From positions 1 through 42,521 of the forward strand of contig DWXC01000031.1 of the NCBI GenBank assembly GCA_019119395.1: a DNA stretch of 42,521 bases, in the 5' to 3' direction. Position numbers and translations under genes: made by a program. The stretch is from Candidatus Borkfalkia stercoripullorum (GTDB lineage Bacteria; Bacillota; Clostridia; Christensenellales; Borkfalkiaceae). Under the pieces are notes generated by a model. It had not been told where the DNA came from, made no database searches, and saw only the letters and a list, made by a program, of their open reading frames with translations. Of this stretch, positions 42,474 through 42,521 are shown piece by piece. Positions within the stretch are counted from its first letter, which is position 1. Every line of letters begins with the position of its first letter.

Positions 42474-42521
42474 GTCTATTCAGATGTTGGATGCAGCCCC
42501 GCGGGGAATCAACCGAAACCC

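Larger units (their letters stand above)
42122..42521. repeat. Tandem 143-bp repeat with a dispersed 31-bp core
   Basis: A core starting GGTTGAGCGTCGCTGCGCTC and ending CGCGAACCCC begins at 42122, 42252 and 42395. The second and third copies belong to near-identical units with a period of exactly 143 bp; the linked block GGGGAATCAACCGAAACCCC recurs at 42217, 42360 and 42503 with the same period. The window ends inside the repeat. The first core lies in a different context without a tRNA-like body, so the element seems to be dispersed. Copies differ by only a few bases. Confidence 0.85.

Overview
The window reads as chromosomal DNA of an anaerobic Gram-positive bacterium, most likely an uncultured GC-rich member of Clostridia. 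Supporting traits are ribonuclease J and MutS2, a type III glutamine synthetase, an orphan [FeFe] hydrogenase of the group B kind, LL-diaminopimelate aminotransferase (DapL) with DapF, a clostridial-type NodB-fold protein, AGGAGG-type ribosome sites, intrinsic terminators and TTGACA/TATAAT promoters. The exact genus cannot be told from the sequence alone. Both ends of the window are repetitive: the left end carries what looks like the end of an IS30-family element, and the right end carries a 143-bp tandem repeat with tRNA-Glu-like bodies.

Layout. 1-130: IS30-like end with the first codons of a transposase on the minus strand. 140-2555 (minus): serC-serA, phosphorylated serine biosynthesis. 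2648-4471: an orphan coiled-coil protein. 4486-11495: a tightly packed six-gene run of RNase J, a TrmR-like tRNA methyltransferase, a TrhP-like U32 tRNA hydroxylase, DinB, an unknown membrane protein and an amidohydrolase, with an attenuator-like leader in front of RNase J. 11530-14440: a P-type Ca2+-type ATPase behind a leader that contains a 20-codon ORF abutting a terminator. 14516-14743 (minus): a small membrane protein. 14879-17315: glutamine synthetase III and a 52-residue acidic protein. 17388-18881: purA. 18998-22675: dapF-pyrG-dapL. 22710-24263: malQ. 24308-25819: group B [FeFe] hydrogenase. 25951-30122: response regulator, histidine kinase, two unknown membrane proteins and a ROK kinase. 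30186-35455: a second U32 protein (apparently leaderless), mutS2 and a GNAT acetyltransferase. 35540-37626: a NodB-fold protein lacking its catalytic aspartates, and an M16 peptidase. 37661-38937: two base-excision repair enzymes. 38937-41212: Tex. 41289-41634: acpP and its terminator. 41635-42111: a lower-GC membrane ORF. 42122-42521: the tandem repeat.

Most of the window is core metabolism and information processing: serine, glutamine, meso-DAP, AMP and CTP synthesis, wobble-uridine modification, RNA decay, and DNA repair or tolerance (DinB, hypoxanthine glycosylase, AlkD-like; MutS2 may act at ribosomes instead). The TrmR/TrhP pair is functionally coherent, since TrhP makes 5-hydroxyuridine at tRNA position 34 and TrmR methylates it.

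The most unusual signals are regulatory or structural: the leader ORF/terminator of the cation ATPase, the RNase J leader terminator, the leaderless U32 gene, the hairpin that would cover the start codon of the IS transposase, the small acidic protein behind GSIII, and the tandem tRNA-Glu-like bodies whose T loops are split by a 50-nt insert. All of these were read by eye; no database search or folding program was run.
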